Positions 42,301 through 51,037 are shown, numbered from the stretch's first letter. The stretch is 64,000 nt of DNA from Opitutaceae bacterium (GCA_030693515.1 JAUYAK010000076.1:62001-126000); one strand, 5' to 3'. The notes: generated from the letters alone by a model not told the origin. Numbers and translations are program-made.

Positions 42301-42480
42301 GACCTCCAGGCGGAGTATCAATTTTCACGGCGCCTCATCTTTTTCGCGAATCTGCGCAATGTCGGTGACGCCACGAACGACACGGAGATTTTCGGTCCCG
42401 GCACGCCGGAGCACGCGCAATTCCGTCAGCGCACCACCTACGGTTCGTTGTGGTCATTCGGCGTGAAGGGATCGTTTTGA
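39355..42480 (+). CDS. TonB-dependent receptor with N-terminal carboxypeptidase-regulatory domain
   Basis: A 1041-residue outer-membrane protein. Signal peptide to about residue 24 (LASAQ), then a beta-sandwich domain (TGTIEGRVLDVRSGNYTE, FTDSAGRFRIANVPAG, about 32-115), plug (NPGDFLKYLPGITIDF, ITVGGFDVSSVSG, ALAGSVNMIP) and barrel ending GSLWSFGVKGSF with the assembly Phe. It shares the regulatory domain and TPxSxGSxLxGSVN loop with the receptors at 56782 and 62324. It likely imports an oligosaccharide processed by the esterase and acyltransferase products upstream. Confidence 0.92.
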   Translation: MKRNNLFAKLAAIVALVAASLASAQSTAANTRTGTIEGRVLDVRSGNYTERARVTVTGTSLETFTDSAGRFRIANVPAGPATVNVFFTGLDRHSESVIVSPGASVQRDFSLGSEVVKLADFVVSSSKEMAGAAIAINEQRFASNMVNVVSADEFGSVLESNPGDFLKYLPGITIDFIGGAARSVSIGGVPSEYVPITVGGFDVSSVSGGGTARSVDFHTISMNNIARLEVVHSPTPESPGSALAGSVNMIPRSAFDRSRPVFNYSVFMMMRDNDRHLFSKTPGPRWNNKRKVHPGFDFSYIKPVNDRFGFTISGGNTKQYTEEARTQNTWRGAGAATTALSATAATQYPDTTPDRPYLTDYVVEDGGKTTMRTSAAATVDYKFSANDRVSLSFEATFFDSPLNQRTLSFFVNRVAPGNFTSTSTQGEIGRGEIRQTSQARHHSRVKIMPTLVWRHDGPVWKAESGLGYSKERLHFRSADKGYFNQVVSTRRNVTVAFDDIFYLQPRKITVTDGTTGAAVDPYNLDNYVLSTANATFRRTQDVKRSAYSNLRRDLEVGGVPFTLKGGVDVRESRRDDFQSVPPFAIVGADGRASTSPTEAGSDDRAGVALDPVFSQRVAPYGFPKIQHTSTQNVFNLYNANPGRFTLDQNSLYRSEISSSKLAKELVSSAYLRGDVALFDRRLKLVGGLRGEQTNVEAEGPRTDPTLNYQRDASGRVIRNAAGQPQLIIPTSNALGVSQLTFLPRGTQVEKEYLRLFPSINASFNLRENLIARAAWYTSVGRPNFNQYAGGVTLPDPGLPPATNNRITVNNAAIKAWSAQSTKVRLEYYFEGVGQVSVGAFHREFENFFGATIFPATPEFLALYGLDPASYGDYDVSTQHNVEGVVKTSGVEFDYKQALTFLPHWARGLQVFANASALRATGDQTADFAGYVPRVYNWGISLTRTKYNLRANWNYRGRSRQAPLTGRGVEPGTFTWMSKQLFLDLQAEYQFSRRLIFFANLRNVGDATNDTEIFGPGTPEHAQFRQRTTYGSLWSFGVKGSF

Positions 42481-42925
42481 ATGCGTTCACCAAGGTAAAT
42501 TCCGCGCGGAGCGAGAGACCTCAACGACGGTTTGTCCAATCAACGTCACGACGTGGACAGCGCGGATGGGATGTGTGCAACGGTGTTGGCGTTAATGGAT
42601 GAGATCTGGGTCGACGGGCGGCACCGCTCAACGGTGGACAGAGGCGGCCAACGCTGCGGGTTCCGTTTGGTCGGCGCAGAAGTCGGAGCGGTCCCTAGTA
42701 GCGACAAGCGACTAATCACCGCGGAGCGAAGGGTCCGCACTTGGTCAACGCGAATTGCGCAGCGAAGGACTCTGGTGATGAGTCCTTCGGAATTACCTAC
42801 ACCAACCAAAGTCCAGTTGCTGCAACGGACGCGCGGTCCGCGCGGCGGCAATGAGAAGGGGCGCGTATCTGACGCTACGCCCGCAGAAGCGCCAGCAGGC
42901 TTTCGGTCGTCTTGCGAATACTCGT
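42481..42925. other. Gene-poor gap between convergent genes
   Basis: No supported gene. The longest open frame (42532 onward) has no family resemblance and odd composition. A perfect 9-bp hairpin, GAAGGACTC (42764-42772) and GAGTCCTTC (42780-42788) with a 7-nt loop, is present without a T-run; it could still separate the two converging transcripts. Confidence 0.5.
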
Positions 42926-44110
42926 CTACTTGGCCCCGGAGCCCAAAGCCGGCAGCCCCACCGTCCCGACTTCGCCGTGGGTTAGCGTTTCCCAGACCAT
43001 GTGATTCATGTCCGCGCCGGTCGGTCGGTTCGTCGGGATGACTGCGGCCATCTTCGGTAGAGTGGCGCCGAGGCGCGTGTGAAAATGGTTGTAGGCGATT
43101 TCCCACGTGGGCTGGAGGGAGAAAACGATTTTCGGGGGTGCGGGCGTGGTGTTCGGCTTGAGGAACTGCGCTTGGTATTCCATCGCGGCGACGATGCGCG
43201 AGCCTTGTTCGGCGTAGAGGTCGAGGCCTTGCTGGCGCGCAGTCTCGGCCGCGTTGACGAGTGACGAGAAGGTCATGTTCGCGTGGTGCGGATCGCGCGC
43301 GGTCTCTTGTAGCACCCCGTCGACGAAGGGGGGAAAGACGCCTTTGTTGCTCCACGGTGCCGAGGCTGGCAGGCCGTTGGGCGGCGGGATCGGCGACGGG
43401 CCGTCGGACTTCAGGTAGATGACGGCGGGAGCGCGCCCGCGCCACATTCGCACACCGTGGGCGAACGTGATGCGGTCGTCGTTGAACACACCGATATTGA
43501 TCAATGCCTCGGCCATCGCGAGTTCCTTGTTCCCGTTTTCGTCGCAGCCGTTGATGAGCGACGGGACGTATTGGGTGACGAGCATTTTCTGGAACCGCGC
43601 GATGTCCTCTTTCGCCCAAAAGTCGGAGGTGTAGCGGATGATTTCGGCGGCGCGTGGCCAGACCGAGGCGGTCCACGCGGCTTGGACGGGACCATTTTCA
43701 TTGATGTGGCCGCCGGTGAGAATGCCGGCCCAGGCATTCATGATGCGGATCGCGTTGCGGGCGTATTTCTCGTTGCCCGTGATGTGCCAGGCGAGCGCCT
43801 GGGTATACGCGGCGGTGGCATCGCGGCGCTCGTCCTTGCAGCCCAGATCGGGGCGGGAGTTCGGCCCGCACTCAATGGTAGCGCGCGGGCTCGGCGTGTA
43901 ATTCAAGTCGGCGAGCGGACTTGTGAGCAGTGTGGCGAAGGCTGTCTTCTGCGGTTCGGTGCCGGCAGCAACCCGTTGCTGGATGAGGTCGAGCTGGGCG
44001 CGGTTGAGCAAAATACCGGGGTGGTTAAACGGCACGCGCGAATAGTCGGTCTTGGCTGCGAGAGGCGCGAGGCAAGCGAACGTAACGAGGAGGAGGGCAA
44101 GAAGGCGCAT
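42926..44110 (-). CDS. Alginate lyase-family polysaccharide lyase (PL38-like)
   Basis: A 394-residue secreted protein (signal MRLLALLLVTFACLAPLAA). It has an (alpha/alpha) toroid of the alginate lyase superfamily: AYTQALAWHITGNEKYARNA, NAWAGILTGG, and the signature GCDENGNKELAMAEALINIG, VFNDDRITFAHGVRMWRGR, WEIAYNHFHTRLG. It would cleave uronic-acid polymers in the periplasm by beta-elimination; glucuronan or alginate are candidates. It is transcribed divergently from the isomerase gene across a large palindromic region. Confidence 0.82.
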   Translation of the reverse strand: MRLLALLLVTFACLAPLAAKTDYSRVPFNHPGILLNRAQLDLIQQRVAAGTEPQKTAFATLLTSPLADLNYTPSPRATIECGPNSRPDLGCKDERRDATAAYTQALAWHITGNEKYARNAIRIMNAWAGILTGGHINENGPVQAAWTASVWPRAAEIIRYTSDFWAKEDIARFQKMLVTQYVPSLINGCDENGNKELAMAEALINIGVFNDDRITFAHGVRMWRGRAPAVIYLKSDGPSPIPPPNGLPASAPWSNKGVFPPFVDGVLQETARDPHHANMTFSSLVNAAETARQQGLDLYAEQGSRIVAAMEYQAQFLKPNTTPAPPKIVFSLQPTWEIAYNHFHTRLGATLPKMAAVIPTNRPTGADMNHMVWETLTHGEVGTVGLPALGSGAK

Positions 44111-44127
44111 GGGGTGGTGAAAGGGTA

Positions 44128-44201
44128 AATAGCGCTACGGAGGCAAATCGGGACAGAGATTCGTGAGGTAGGATGTCCCAAATCAGCGGCCTGGCGCTAT
44201 T
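44128..44201. promoter_or_regulatory. 74-bp imperfect palindrome between divergent genes
   Basis: Outer arms AATAGCGC (44128-44135) and GCGCTATT (44194-44201), and inner arms GGGACA (44150-44155) and TGTCCC (44174-44179), share exactly the same centre (44164.5). Scattered matches lie between. It sits in the gap between the lyase and isomerase genes and is a candidate operator for both. Confidence 0.45.
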
Positions 44202-44235
44202 GACCTCTTTACCCCGCGGATTCCCTGCCTCTTCC

Positions 44236-45240
44236 ATGAAAGAACACCTGTCCCGTCGCACCTTCCTCAAGTCCGCTCCCCTTCTCCCGCTGGTTGCAAC
44301 CGCGGGTGGCGCTGTCCTCGGTGGCACTTCAGTCCAAGCTGCCGTTGCGCCGATCCAGCGGATTGGTGGCGCCCAGCTCAAGGTGTCGTGCAACGCCTAC
44401 TCTTTCGCGAAGCAGCTCGGGACCGGCGGCAAGGGGCCAATGAGCCTGGTGGCGTTCGCCGAATTTTGCGCCAAGGCAAACTTCGACGCGATCGACCCGA
44501 CCGGCTACTATTTTCCCGGCTACGAGAAAAACGGCCTCGGCGTGCCGACGGACAAGTTTATCTACGAGCTGAAGCGGCGCTGCTTCGACCTTGGCCTCGG
44601 GATCAGTGGCACGGGCCTCGGCAATAATTTCACCATAGCGGACCGGGCCGCGCGCGCCCACGATGTGGAGCGGATCAAAAAATGGGTCGAGGTCGCCGCA
44701 AAGCTCGGCGCACCGGTAATCCGGGTCTTCGCCGACACCCAGATGCGCGCGGAGAACTGGCAGTCGGTTTCGAAGGGTGCGCCACGTGACGACGTGGAGA
44801 AATGGGTCGCGGACGACATCCGGGCGTGCGCCGACTACGGCGGGAAATTCGGCGTCGTCATCGGCGTGCAGAATCACGGCGACTTAATCAAGACCGCCGA
44901 CGATCAGATCGCCCTCATCCGGCGCATCGACTCACCGTGGTGCGGGGCAATCGTCGACACCGGCTACTACCGCGGGACCGACAACTACGCCGAAATCGCC
45001 AAAGCCGCGCCCTACGCGGTGAATTGGCAGGTGAAGCAGGGCACGGAGGGCGTCGAAAACGAGGCCTCCGCGCCGACTGATTTGATTCGCTTGGTGAAGA
45101 TCGTGCGGGCCTCGGGCTATCGCGGTTACCTGCCAATCGAACTGCTTTCGTCCCGCGGCGGCACGGAGCCCAAAGATCCTTACAAGGCTGTGCCGGAGTT
45201 TCTGGCGGAGGTGCGACGGGCCATCGCCGCGACGGCCTGA
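44236..45240 (+). CDS. Tat-exported sugar phosphate isomerase/epimerase (TIM barrel)
   Basis: A 334-residue protein. The ATG at 44236 begins MKEHLSRRTFLKSAPLLP, a twin-arginine signal; an upstream ATG would fall inside the palindrome. The xylose-isomerase-like TIM barrel shows KVSCNAYSFAKQL, the probable metal ligands His in GVQNHGD and Asp in AIVDTGYY, and Glu in YLPIELLSS. Exported members sit with DUF1080 and ThuA proteins in clusters handling 3-keto sugars. First gene of a plus-strand run; the next start is 11 nt away. Confidence 0.85.
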   Translation: MKEHLSRRTFLKSAPLLPLVATAGGAVLGGTSVQAAVAPIQRIGGAQLKVSCNAYSFAKQLGTGGKGPMSLVAFAEFCAKANFDAIDPTGYYFPGYEKNGLGVPTDKFIYELKRRCFDLGLGISGTGLGNNFTIADRAARAHDVERIKKWVEVAAKLGAPVIRVFADTQMRAENWQSVSKGAPRDDVEKWVADDIRACADYGGKFGVVIGVQNHGDLIKTADDQIALIRRIDSPWCGAIVDTGYYRGTDNYAEIAKAAPYAVNWQVKQGTEGVENEASAPTDLIRLVKIVRASGYRGYLPIELLSSRGGTEPKDPYKAVPEFLAEVRRAIAATA

Positions 45241-45251
45241 AAATTTTCCCC

Positions 45252-45995
45252 ATGAAACGAATCATCCTTCTTCTGGCATTGATTGCCACGGGCACCTTCG
45301 TCTTCGCCGCCGAGGAGGCAATCGATAGCCGTTTCGTAGCCGCGAAGCCCGGCGCGCAGCTCGCTACCCCTGAATCGCCGACCCTCGGCGCGAAGGCTCC
45401 CGCCGGTGCGGTCGTTCTCTTCGACGGGAAAAATCTCGACGCGTGGGCGAAGAAGGCGGGCAAGGACTGGCTCAAGCAAGACGGACCGGCGAAATGGAAA
45501 CTCGTCACAGGCGGCGCCGTCGAGGTCGTGCCCGCCAGCGACTCCCTCATCTCGCGCCAGAAATTTGGCGATGTTCGACTGCACGCGGAGTTTCGCACCC
45601 TCGGTGCGCCGACCAACAGCGGCATCTATTTCCAAGCGCGCTACGAGGTCGATATCAACGAGACCTACGGCCGCATCGACGGCAACGCGTGCGGCAACCT
45701 CGGCAACTGCACGCCGAAAGGCACGACGCCGAAAGCCCGCGCCTCGCGTGCACCGCTGGAGTGGCAGACGCTCGACGTCGAGTTCACGGCGCCGCGCTTC
45801 GACGCCGCCGGCAAGAAAGTCGCCAAGGCTCGCGCCACCGTGCGGCTCAACGGGGTGGAGATTTATCGCGACCAAGAACTCGATCCACCAACGGGCGCGG
45901 CGGGCCGGCTCGGCGAGGCTGCGACCGGGCCTCTGATGTTACAGGAGCACGGCATGCCCCTGCAGTTCCGCAATATTTGGGTCGTCGCCAAGTAA
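45252..45995 (+). CDS. DUF1080 protein, 3-keto-glycoside hydrolase-like
   Basis: A 247-residue secreted protein (MKRIILLLALIATGTFVFA). LamG-like jelly roll: VVLFDGKNLDAWAKK, FGDVRLHAEFRTLG, NSGIYFQARYEVDI, the Cys pair in ACGNLGNCTPKG, WQTLDVEFTAPRF, and GPLMLQEHGMPLQFRNIWV. DUF1080 (PF06439) members cleave 3-ketoglucosides or bind sugars. It is coupled to the isomerase gene by an 11-nt gap. Confidence 0.88.
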   Translation: MKRIILLLALIATGTFVFAAEEAIDSRFVAAKPGAQLATPESPTLGAKAPAGAVVLFDGKNLDAWAKKAGKDWLKQDGPAKWKLVTGGAVEVVPASDSLISRQKFGDVRLHAEFRTLGAPTNSGIYFQARYEVDINETYGRIDGNACGNLGNCTPKGTTPKARASRAPLEWQTLDVEFTAPRFDAAGKKVAKARATVRLNGVEIYRDQELDPPTGAAGRLGEAATGPLMLQEHGMPLQFRNIWVVAK

Positions 45996-46031
45996 AGCCT
46001 CCGTCCCCCATCCGTTCGACTCCGTCTTCCT

Positions 46032-46361
46032 ATGAAAAAATCCCTCCTCCCCATCGCAGCCATCGGCGTGCTTTGCTTCCTTGCCTCCGTGCGCCCTTCG
46101 TTGGCGGCCGCAGGCCTCGGCCCGAAGGCCAAAATCTTCGCCGAATTCGACACCAACAAGAACTCCGTCATCGACGGCGACGAAGTTGCCGCGGTGCGCA
46201 AAGCCTTCGCGGCCGACCCGAAGGGCCAATTTGCCGCTTACGACAAGAACAAGGATGGCAAACTCGACGATGCCGAGATCGCCGACATCAAGCCGCCTGG
46301 CGCGAACAAAGGCGGCGGTAAAAAAGGCACCGACACGCCGAAGAAAAACGAAACGAAGTAG
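46032..46361 (+). CDS. Small secreted EF-hand protein
   Basis: A 109-residue protein: signal peptide MKKSLLPIAAIGVLCFLA...SLAAAG, then two EF-hand loops, DTNKNSVIDGDE and DKNKDGKLDDAE, both with Asp/Asn at positions 1, 3, 5 and acid at 12, so calcium binding is likely. The C-terminal tail is Lys/Gly-rich and disordered. Its place between the DUF1080 and receptor genes suggests a calcium-dependent accessory at the cell surface. Confidence 0.85.
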   Translation: MKKSLLPIAAIGVLCFLASVRPSLAAAGLGPKAKIFAEFDTNKNSVIDGDEVAAVRKAFAADPKGQFAAYDKNKDGKLDDAEIADIKPPGANKGGGKKGTDTPKKNETK

Positions 46362-46392
46362 CTTCGGCGCCCTGACCCTGAACCCCAGCCCC

Positions 46393-48639
46393 ATGCACCC
46401 CGCTCGTTCCCTCCGGTCTGCCGCGCTCTCGCTCGCGAGCCTCGCCCTTGGCTCGCTGGCGTCAGCGCAAGCCACCAAATCCGAGCAGGCGATCATGCTC
46501 TCCGAATTCACCGTGGCCGAAGGCGCCGACGGCAGTTACGTCGCCTCCGAGTCCATCACTGGCACTCGCGTGCGCACGCCGATCAAGGACCTGACGTTTA
46601 CCGTCAACGTCATTACGAGTGAGTTCCTCCAGGACTTCGCCTATTTCGAAATCAACGACCTCGGCTACACGAGTTCGGTGAACAATTTCGACAACGGCGG
46701 TGGCAACGTGAACATCCGCGGCTACGGCGCGACCTCGTATCTGCGCAACGGCTTCCTCCGCCTCGGCCTCGTGGATCGCGTCAACGTGGATCGCATCGAG
46801 GTCATCAAGGGGCCCGCCGCCGCCATCTACGGGATGACGACGCCCGCCGGGATGTTGAACATCATCACGAAGCGTCCGAAGGATCGCCCGGCGCAAAGTT
46901 TTTCGATTGCCGCTGGCAGTTATGGGACGACCCGTGCCGACTTCAACGCGGCCGGGCCCGTCGGATTTCTCGGCAACACCAACTACGCGTTCAGCGCCGG
47001 TTTCCACGAGCGTAACTACGATACGCCTTGGGCCATGACCCGCTCGAAGACCGGCTCGCTCGCCGTGCAACACAAGTTCTCGCCGCGCTCCAGCGTCCTC
47101 GTTGAACTCGAATGGATCGCGCGCCGCACGAATCCCATTGGCGCGATTCCATTCCGCTCGGTCTCGAATGCCCCGGCCACCGCGCGTATTCAAGGACTCG
47201 CTACAGAGCTGAAGAACTTCAGCCAGAACGGGCCGAATTCCGAACAGAACCGCGACGTTGCTTCGGTCAATATCATCTACGAAAGCCGACTGAGCGACGT
47301 GTGGTCGCTGCGCGTCGGTGGCGCGGCCTTTCACCGGCATTCGCTCGCGTTCAACAACGGCAACAGCACAACTTTCGATGTTCTCACACGTCGCATCACC
47401 GGCCGCACTGCGAGCAAAGCGTGGATCGGCGAGGACGGCGCCGCGGGCCAGATCGACGTGCTTGCGCATTACAAACTCTTCGGCGGGCGGCTCGATAACA
47501 AGACGATCTTCACGGCCGACCACTCGCAATACTGGAAATACAATCCCACGAAACAGGTCCCCGCCACGGTAAACAACAACGTCAACTTCTTCTCCGCTAA
47601 CCTCAGCGTGGATAACCCGGACTACCGTGTGCCGGCCTTCGCTGCGGACGTTTACACCAACCTCAACCGCAAGCTCGTCTCACGCGTCGATGTGAACGGT
47701 GGTTTCCTCCGGCAGCAAATCACCACCCTGAACAACCGCCTCATCGCCGTCGCTGGCACGCGCGTGGACAACGTCACGTTTAACTTCTGGGACAAAGCCG
47801 CCGCCGCCGCGAACCCCGCCTCGCTCACAACGATCAATCATTTTCACGACTTCCAGTTTTCTCCGATGGTCGGCGTGAACTACAAACTCACGCGGGAGAT
47901 TGCGTTCTATGCGAACCGCTCGAATTCGTTTTCGCCGAACGCCCAGCGTGCGACGGCCGGCCTCAACGCCAGCGAGTCTGCGCGGGGTTGGGACTACGGT
48001 TTTAAAACCGGGTTCTTCGACGACAAACTCCAGTTCACCCTCGGCGGCTACTACATCGACCGCACCGGTGTCACCGCGACCGAGGTCCTCCCCAACGGCA
48101 CGACGGTCACGACCTCTGCCGGCAACCAAAACGCGCGGGGCATCGAACTCGACTTCACGTGGCGCGCTACGAGCGACCTGACCTTGCTGGGCGGCTACGG
48201 CTATGTGGATGCCCGCGTCGTCTCCAACGGCCGCGACCTCGACTCCGTCGGCCGCCGCCCCTCCCGGCTCCCTGCCGTCACCTACGGCCTCGCGCTCAAA
48301 TATAATCTCGCCGCCGTCGCGAAGGGCCTCGCCTTCAACGCGGGCGTCCAGTTCACCGGCCAGACCTTCCCCGACTCGACTGCCGGCGGCATCAACGAAC
48401 CGGCCAGTAGTCCCAATCGCGGTTTCACGCTTTCCCACGACGGCCGCCGCACGCTCTCGCTGCCAAGCTACACCGTCGTGGATCTTGGCTTGAGCTATCG
48501 CTTGCGTCCGGCGGATTCGAAATTCTCCCACTCGGTCCGGCTCAACGTGAAGAATCTCGCTGACGCCGATTATATCGACACCGGAAAAAAAGCCGGCGAC
48601 CGCCGCGCCTTTTACGTGAGCTACACGGTGAATCACTAA
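46393..48639 (+). CDS. TonB-dependent siderophore/sugar-type receptor (short form)
   Basis: 748 residues from MHPARSLRSAALSLASLALG. The plug opens IMLSEFTVAEGADGSYVASE and contains TGTRVRTPIKDLTF, INDLGYTSSVNNF, VIKGPAAAIYGMTTPAGMLN and ITKRPKDRPAQ. The barrel ends FYVSYTVNH. It is closely related to the receptor at 52055: same plug start, same SES(I/V)TGTRV and KGP(A/N)AAIYG motifs, same YTxNH end. The two probably serve one pathway with different ligands. No regulatory or signalling extension. Confidence 0.9.
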   Translation: MHPARSLRSAALSLASLALGSLASAQATKSEQAIMLSEFTVAEGADGSYVASESITGTRVRTPIKDLTFTVNVITSEFLQDFAYFEINDLGYTSSVNNFDNGGGNVNIRGYGATSYLRNGFLRLGLVDRVNVDRIEVIKGPAAAIYGMTTPAGMLNIITKRPKDRPAQSFSIAAGSYGTTRADFNAAGPVGFLGNTNYAFSAGFHERNYDTPWAMTRSKTGSLAVQHKFSPRSSVLVELEWIARRTNPIGAIPFRSVSNAPATARIQGLATELKNFSQNGPNSEQNRDVASVNIIYESRLSDVWSLRVGGAAFHRHSLAFNNGNSTTFDVLTRRITGRTASKAWIGEDGAAGQIDVLAHYKLFGGRLDNKTIFTADHSQYWKYNPTKQVPATVNNNVNFFSANLSVDNPDYRVPAFAADVYTNLNRKLVSRVDVNGGFLRQQITTLNNRLIAVAGTRVDNVTFNFWDKAAAAANPASLTTINHFHDFQFSPMVGVNYKLTREIAFYANRSNSFSPNAQRATAGLNASESARGWDYGFKTGFFDDKLQFTLGGYYIDRTGVTATEVLPNGTTVTTSAGNQNARGIELDFTWRATSDLTLLGGYGYVDARVVSNGRDLDSVGRRPSRLPAVTYGLALKYNLAAVAKGLAFNAGVQFTGQTFPDSTAGGINEPASSPNRGFTLSHDGRRTLSLPSYTVVDLGLSYRLRPADSKFSHSVRLNVKNLADADYIDTGKKAGDRRAFYVSYTVNH

Positions 48640-48720
48640 TCCACGCGCGTTTGATCCGGCCCTGCCGCCATCGGTCGCGCGAATCTCTCTTAAACCATCT
48701 CCCTCAAACCTCTTCCTCCC

Positions 48721-49983
48721 GTGAAAACCCCGCTCTTGCTTGTTTTTGCCACGCTGCTGTCTGGCGTGATCGCCGTCGCTGCCGATCAGCCCGCCGCTAA
48801 GAAGAAAGGCGGCTCCACCAAAGCCCCTGGCACGGCGGTGAAAGGTGAAGTCACCGGCGGCCTGCCGCCCGATGCCAGGACCCTCCAACTCGGTGACCGC
48901 GCGCCGGACTTCAAGCTCCTCGGCATCGACGGCAAGATGCACACCCTCGCGGATTATCAGGCGGCGAAGCTGCTCATGGTGGTCTTCCTCTCGAATCACT
49001 GTCCCTACTCGCATGCGTCCGAGACGCGCCTCATCCCGATGGCGAAGGAGTTTAAGGCGCAGGGCCTTGACGTCGTCGCCATCAATCCAAACAGCCCAGA
49101 CAGCGTCCGCGTGGATGAGCTTGGCTACAGCAAATACAACGACGGCTACGAGGAGATGAAACTCTACGCCCGCGACTCGGGCTTTCCGTTTCCCTATCTC
49201 TACGACGGCGACACGCAGGCGACGGCCAAGGCCTACGGGTGCCTCGCGACACCCCACGTCTTCCTCTTCGATCAAGAGCGCAAGCTTCGCTACGTTGGCC
49301 GCGTGGACGATTCGCGCTTTGAGGATCCGAAGACCGTGACCTCGCACGACACCCGCAATGCCATCACCGAACTGCTCGCCGGCCGGCCGGTCACCAAGTC
49401 GAAGACCATCGTCATGGGCTGCTCCACGAAGTGGAACACAAAGCGCGACGACATCGCTCAGGCCGAGCAGAAATGGAAATCCGAGCCCGTCGATCTCGAG
49501 CTCATCGATGCAGCTGGCGTGGCCAAGCTCGCGAAGAACGACTCCAATCGTCTCCGCCTCGTCAACGTCTGGGCCACGTGGTGCGCACCCTGCGTCGCGG
49601 AATTTCCCGAACTCGTCTCGCTCGCCCGCCGCGTAGGTAACCGCGATTTCGAGATGGTTACGATCTCGATGGACGACGCGAAGATGCGGCCGCAGGTGAA
49701 GGCGTTTCTCGAAAAGCAGCACGTGGCCACGCCCGGCCGGCTCAAGCGTCTCCTCGCCGCGGAAGGCCGCACCGCGCTTAACTTCCTCTATACCGGCGCC
49801 AGCACCGATGACCTCGTGAAAGCCCTGGACCCCGAGTGGCCGGGCCCGCTCCCGCACACCGTCCTGATCGCGCCCGGCGGGAAAATCGTCTGGCGGCACA
49901 ATGGCGCCGTCGATCCCGCGGTTCTCCGGCACAAGGTCATCGAACTCCTCGGGCCGTTCTACACTCCGGAGGAGAAGCGTTAG
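48721..49983 (+). CDS. Secreted double thioredoxin-fold protein (peroxiredoxin-like + TlpA-like)
   Basis: 420 residues from GTG 48721 (signal MKTPLLLVFATLLSGVIAVAA). Domain 1 (about 55-215) is AhpC/TSA-like: LGDRAPDFKLLGIDGKMHTL, VVFLSNHCPYSHASETRL, in which the usual CPYC second Cys is Ser. Domain 2 (about 275-410) is TlpA-like, with LVNVWATWCAPCVAEFPEL carrying an intact CAPC. Such proteins reduce or repair periplasmic thiols. The single-Cys first domain may form mixed disulfides or act on peroxide. Confidence 0.85.
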   Translation: MKTPLLLVFATLLSGVIAVAADQPAAKKKGGSTKAPGTAVKGEVTGGLPPDARTLQLGDRAPDFKLLGIDGKMHTLADYQAAKLLMVVFLSNHCPYSHASETRLIPMAKEFKAQGLDVVAINPNSPDSVRVDELGYSKYNDGYEEMKLYARDSGFPFPYLYDGDTQATAKAYGCLATPHVFLFDQERKLRYVGRVDDSRFEDPKTVTSHDTRNAITELLAGRPVTKSKTIVMGCSTKWNTKRDDIAQAEQKWKSEPVDLELIDAAGVAKLAKNDSNRLRLVNVWATWCAPCVAEFPELVSLARRVGNRDFEMVTISMDDAKMRPQVKAFLEKQHVATPGRLKRLLAAEGRTALNFLYTGASTDDLVKALDPEWPGPLPHTVLIAPGGKIVWRHNGAVDPAVLRHKVIELLGPFYTPEEKR

Positions 49984-50050
49984 ACTGCGAATCCGCGATC
50001 AACCGAGCGGTGGGCGCACCCGCCCACCCACCAAGAGGCCTCCGTTCCCC

Positions 50051-51037
50051 ATGAAATCCCTGCTGTTCATCTCTTTTTTTGCGGCCGTCTCGGCGGTCGT
50101 GGCCGCACCGGCGAAAAAAATCCTGTTCTTCAGCAAGTGTTCAAATTTCGAACACAGCGTCGTGCGCGAACGCGGCGGTCAGCCAAGTTGGGTGCAGCAG
50201 GTCTTGTCGGAGCTCGGGCCCAAGCACGGGCTCGCATTCACGTTCTCCAAGGACGGAAGCAAGTTTTCCCCGGAGTATCTCGCGCAGTTCGACGCCTTCT
50301 TTTTCTACACGAGCGGCGACCTGCTCTCGCCGGGCAAAGACGGCAATCCGCCGATGGCTGCCGCGGGCAAGCAAGCGCTCCTCGATGCGATAGCCGGCGG
50401 CAAGGGCTTCATCGGTGCGCACTCGGCGGCGGACACGTTTCACACCGACGAGACCGCGGAGACCAACACCAACCAGCCGCGCACGTGGCGGTATCAGAAC
50501 CGCGGTGACAAAACCGATCCCTATCTCCGGATGCTTGGCGGTGAGTTGATCATCCACGGCACGCAACAGGTCGGCCGCGTGCTTGTCACGGACTCGAAAT
50601 TCCCTGGTTTCGCCGCGCGCGGTGCGAGCTTCGAGCTGCTGGAGGAGTGGTATTCGATGGTGAATTTTGCCCCCGATCTGCACGTGCTGCTCGTGCAGGA
50701 CACCGCGGCTATGAAGGATCCGTTTGCCGGCACTAAAGACTGGCCGCCGGCCGGTTGGGACACGCCCTACCAGCGCCCGCCCTATCCCTCGACGTGGGCG
50801 CGGATGCATGGCAAGGGCCGGGTGTTCTACACCTCGATGGGCCATCGCGAGGACAACTGGCTCAACCCCGTCTTCCAGGAAATCCTTGTCGGTGGTATGG
50901 CTTGGGCGGTGCGAAATATCGACGCCGACGTAACGCCGAACCTCGCCCAAGTCGCGCCGCGCGCGAGCGAACTTCCTCCCGTCTCCGGCCCGGTCGGCGG
51001 TTTGCCCAAGGGCGTCACGGTCCCCGGCGCGAAGTGA
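50051..51037 (+). CDS. ThuA domain protein
   Basis: 328 residues from MKSLLFISFFAAVSAVVAA (signal). A class I glutamine-amidotransferase-like fold of the ThuA type: KKILFFSKCSNFEHSVVRE, FDAFFFYTSGDLLS, GGKGFIGAHSAADTFH, MLGGELIIHGTQQ, FELLEEWYSM, GRVFYTSMGHREDNW. ThuA proteins take part in oxidation of trehalose-like disaccharides to 3-keto forms. It has the same export tendency as its neighbours and lies 67 nt after the thioredoxin gene. Confidence 0.9.
   Translation: MKSLLFISFFAAVSAVVAAPAKKILFFSKCSNFEHSVVRERGGQPSWVQQVLSELGPKHGLAFTFSKDGSKFSPEYLAQFDAFFFYTSGDLLSPGKDGNPPMAAAGKQALLDAIAGGKGFIGAHSAADTFHTDETAETNTNQPRTWRYQNRGDKTDPYLRMLGGELIIHGTQQVGRVLVTDSKFPGFAARGASFELLEEWYSMVNFAPDLHVLLVQDTAAMKDPFAGTKDWPPAGWDTPYQRPPYPSTWARMHGKGRVFYTSMGHREDNWLNPVFQEILVGGMAWAVRNIDADVTPNLAQVAPRASELPPVSGPVGGLPKGVTVPGAK

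Noticed and set aside
42532-43041. 169-codon plus-strand frame in the gap after the receptor gene
   Set aside because: No recognisable family, overlaps the lyase gene end, codon use unlike neighbours.
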